Of a DNA stretch of 6,323 bases, positions 5,577 to 6,323 are shown piece by piece (within the stretch, counting starts at the first letter, position 1; each line of letters starts with the position of its first letter). The notes beneath the pieces are model-generated. The model was given only the letters and a program-made list of their open reading frames with translations. It searched no databases and was not told the DNA's origin. This stretch comes from an uncultured Selenomonadales bacterium (GTDB lineage: Bacteria > Bacillota > Negativicutes > Selenomonadales > Selenomonadaceae), in NCBI GenBank assembly GCA_947305445.1, contig CAMZDU010000072.1, forward strand, positions 1 to 6,323, written 5' to 3'. Made by a program: the position numbers and the translations under genes.

Positions 5577-6323
5577 ATGGAATACAAATCCGGATTCGTC
5601 GCGGTTATCGGACGCCCGAACGTCGGCAAATCCACGCTTATCAATAAAATCATTGGGCAGAAGGTCGCCATTACCTCCGACAAACCGCAGACCACGCGCA
5701 ACCGCATTCAATGTATTTTGACGCACGACGACGCGCAAATAATTTTCCTCGACACGCCTGGAATTCACAAGCCAAAGTTCAAGCTCGGCGAGTACATGCT
5801 CAAGGCGGCCGAAGGTACGCTCCGCGAAGTCGACGCAATCTTTTTCGTCATTGACGCAACGGAAAAATTCGGCGGCGGCGAAAAATATATCCTCGAACGA
5901 TTGGAGGCGACGACAAAGCCGGTGCTCCTCGTCATCAACAAAATTGACCTCATCGAGCGCGAAAAAATTTTGCCGATAATCGCCGACTACTCCGCCCGCA
6001 GAAACTTCGCGGCGGTCGTGCCGATAAGCGCGGCCGAAGGCATCAATGTCGATGCACTCATCACCGAGACGAAAAATTTTCTGCCGACGGGCGCACAATA
6101 TTACCCCGCCGACATGGTCACCGATCAGCCCGAACGATTGATTGTCGCCGAATTGATTCGCGAAAAAATTTTGCACGCCACGCAGGACGAAGTTCCCCAT
6201 TCAATCGCCGTCGACTTGGAGGAGTTCACTCGGCGCGACAACGGCACAACTTTTATCCGTGCAACAATTTACGTCGAACGCGACTCGCAAAAAGGAATCA
6301 TCATCGGTCATCAAGGCATTGCC
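5577..6323 (+). CDS. era: GTPase Era, 3' end beyond the window
   Basis: Era binds the 3' end of 16S rRNA and helps mature the small ribosomal subunit; it works in the cytoplasm and at the inner face of the membrane. The 249 codons present cover the GTPase domain with G1 GRPNVGKST (12-20), the switch-I QTTRNR (38-43), G3 DTPG (59-62), G4 NKID (121-124) and G5 SAAEG (151-155). The first part of the KH domain follows (EVPHS, then YVERDSQKGIIIGHQG ending at 247). The frame is open to the last base; full Era is about 300 residues, so roughly 50 are missing. GAGGA (5565-5569) lies 7 bases before the ATG. The KH loop reads GHQG where GKxG is common. It follows a terminator, so it should have its own promoter. 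Confidence 0.96.
   Translation, partial: MEYKSGFVAVIGRPNVGKSTLINKIIGQKVAITSDKPQTTRNRIQCILTHDDAQIIFLDTPGIHKPKFKLGEYMLKAAEGTLREVDAIFFVIDATEKFGGGEKYILERLEATTKPVLLVINKIDLIEREKILPIIADYSARRNFAAVVPISAAEGINVDALITETKNFLPTGAQYYPADMVTDQPERLIVAELIREKILHATQDEVPHSIAVDLEEFTRRDNGTTFIRATIYVERDSQKGIIIGHQGIA

Noticed and set aside
5553..6200. 215-codon - strand open frame opposite era
   Set aside because: The + strand carries all Era GTPase motifs in an unbroken frame; the antisense product shows no family features.
1..6323. Search for tRNA, rRNA, CRISPR arrays, insertion sequences and phage genes
   Set aside because: Nothing found: no repeated spacer array, no transposase or integrase, no cloverleaf; nearly all bases outside the short spacers belong to six housekeeping or cofactor genes.

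Overview
The window reads as a bacterial chromosome segment from a Firmicutes-type organism. I favour Negativicutes on the look of DnaG, the dnaG-rpoD pair and the strong AGGAGG-type ribosome binding sites, but this is family-resemblance judgement without a search. All six genes lie on the + strand. Genes are close to base-balanced with a taste for GAAAAAATT-type runs, while the spacers are clearly AT-rich.

Region 1 (1-2053) is a thiamine salvage cluster. It holds thiM (hydroxyethylthiazole kinase, TTG start at 30), a small MTH1187-family thiamine-binding protein 9 bases behind it, and after a structured 146-base spacer, thiE (thiamine phosphate synthase). ThiM makes thiazole phosphate from salvaged thiazole. 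ThiE joins it to HMP-pyrophosphate to give thiamine phosphate. The HMP kinase (ThiD) is not in the window and may lie upstream. A hairpin with a short T-rich tail at 2061-2115 closes the cluster.

Region 2 (2250-5531) is the core of the macromolecular synthesis operon: dnaG (primase, TTG start at 2250) followed after 72 bases by rpoD (primary sigma factor, 449 aa). No terminator separates them. A good intrinsic terminator follows rpoD at 5508-5531.

Region 3 (5577-6323) is era, a ribosome-assembly GTPase, open at the right edge after 249 codons, inside its KH domain.

The coding regions are largely ordinary. The part that merits a second look is the thiMX-thiE spacer (1212-1357). It holds a near-perfect Shine-Dalgarno sequence with no properly spaced start, a perfect 10-bp inverted repeat spanning 88 bases whose right arm carries the only SD-like sequence next to thiE, a 15-bp palindrome overlapping the -35 of a plausible promoter, and a 10-bp tandem repeat. 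No TPP riboswitch consensus is visible there. Two other spacers carry degenerate 7-base tandem repeats. I found no mobile element, CRISPR array, tRNA or rRNA, and no clear new multi-gene system.
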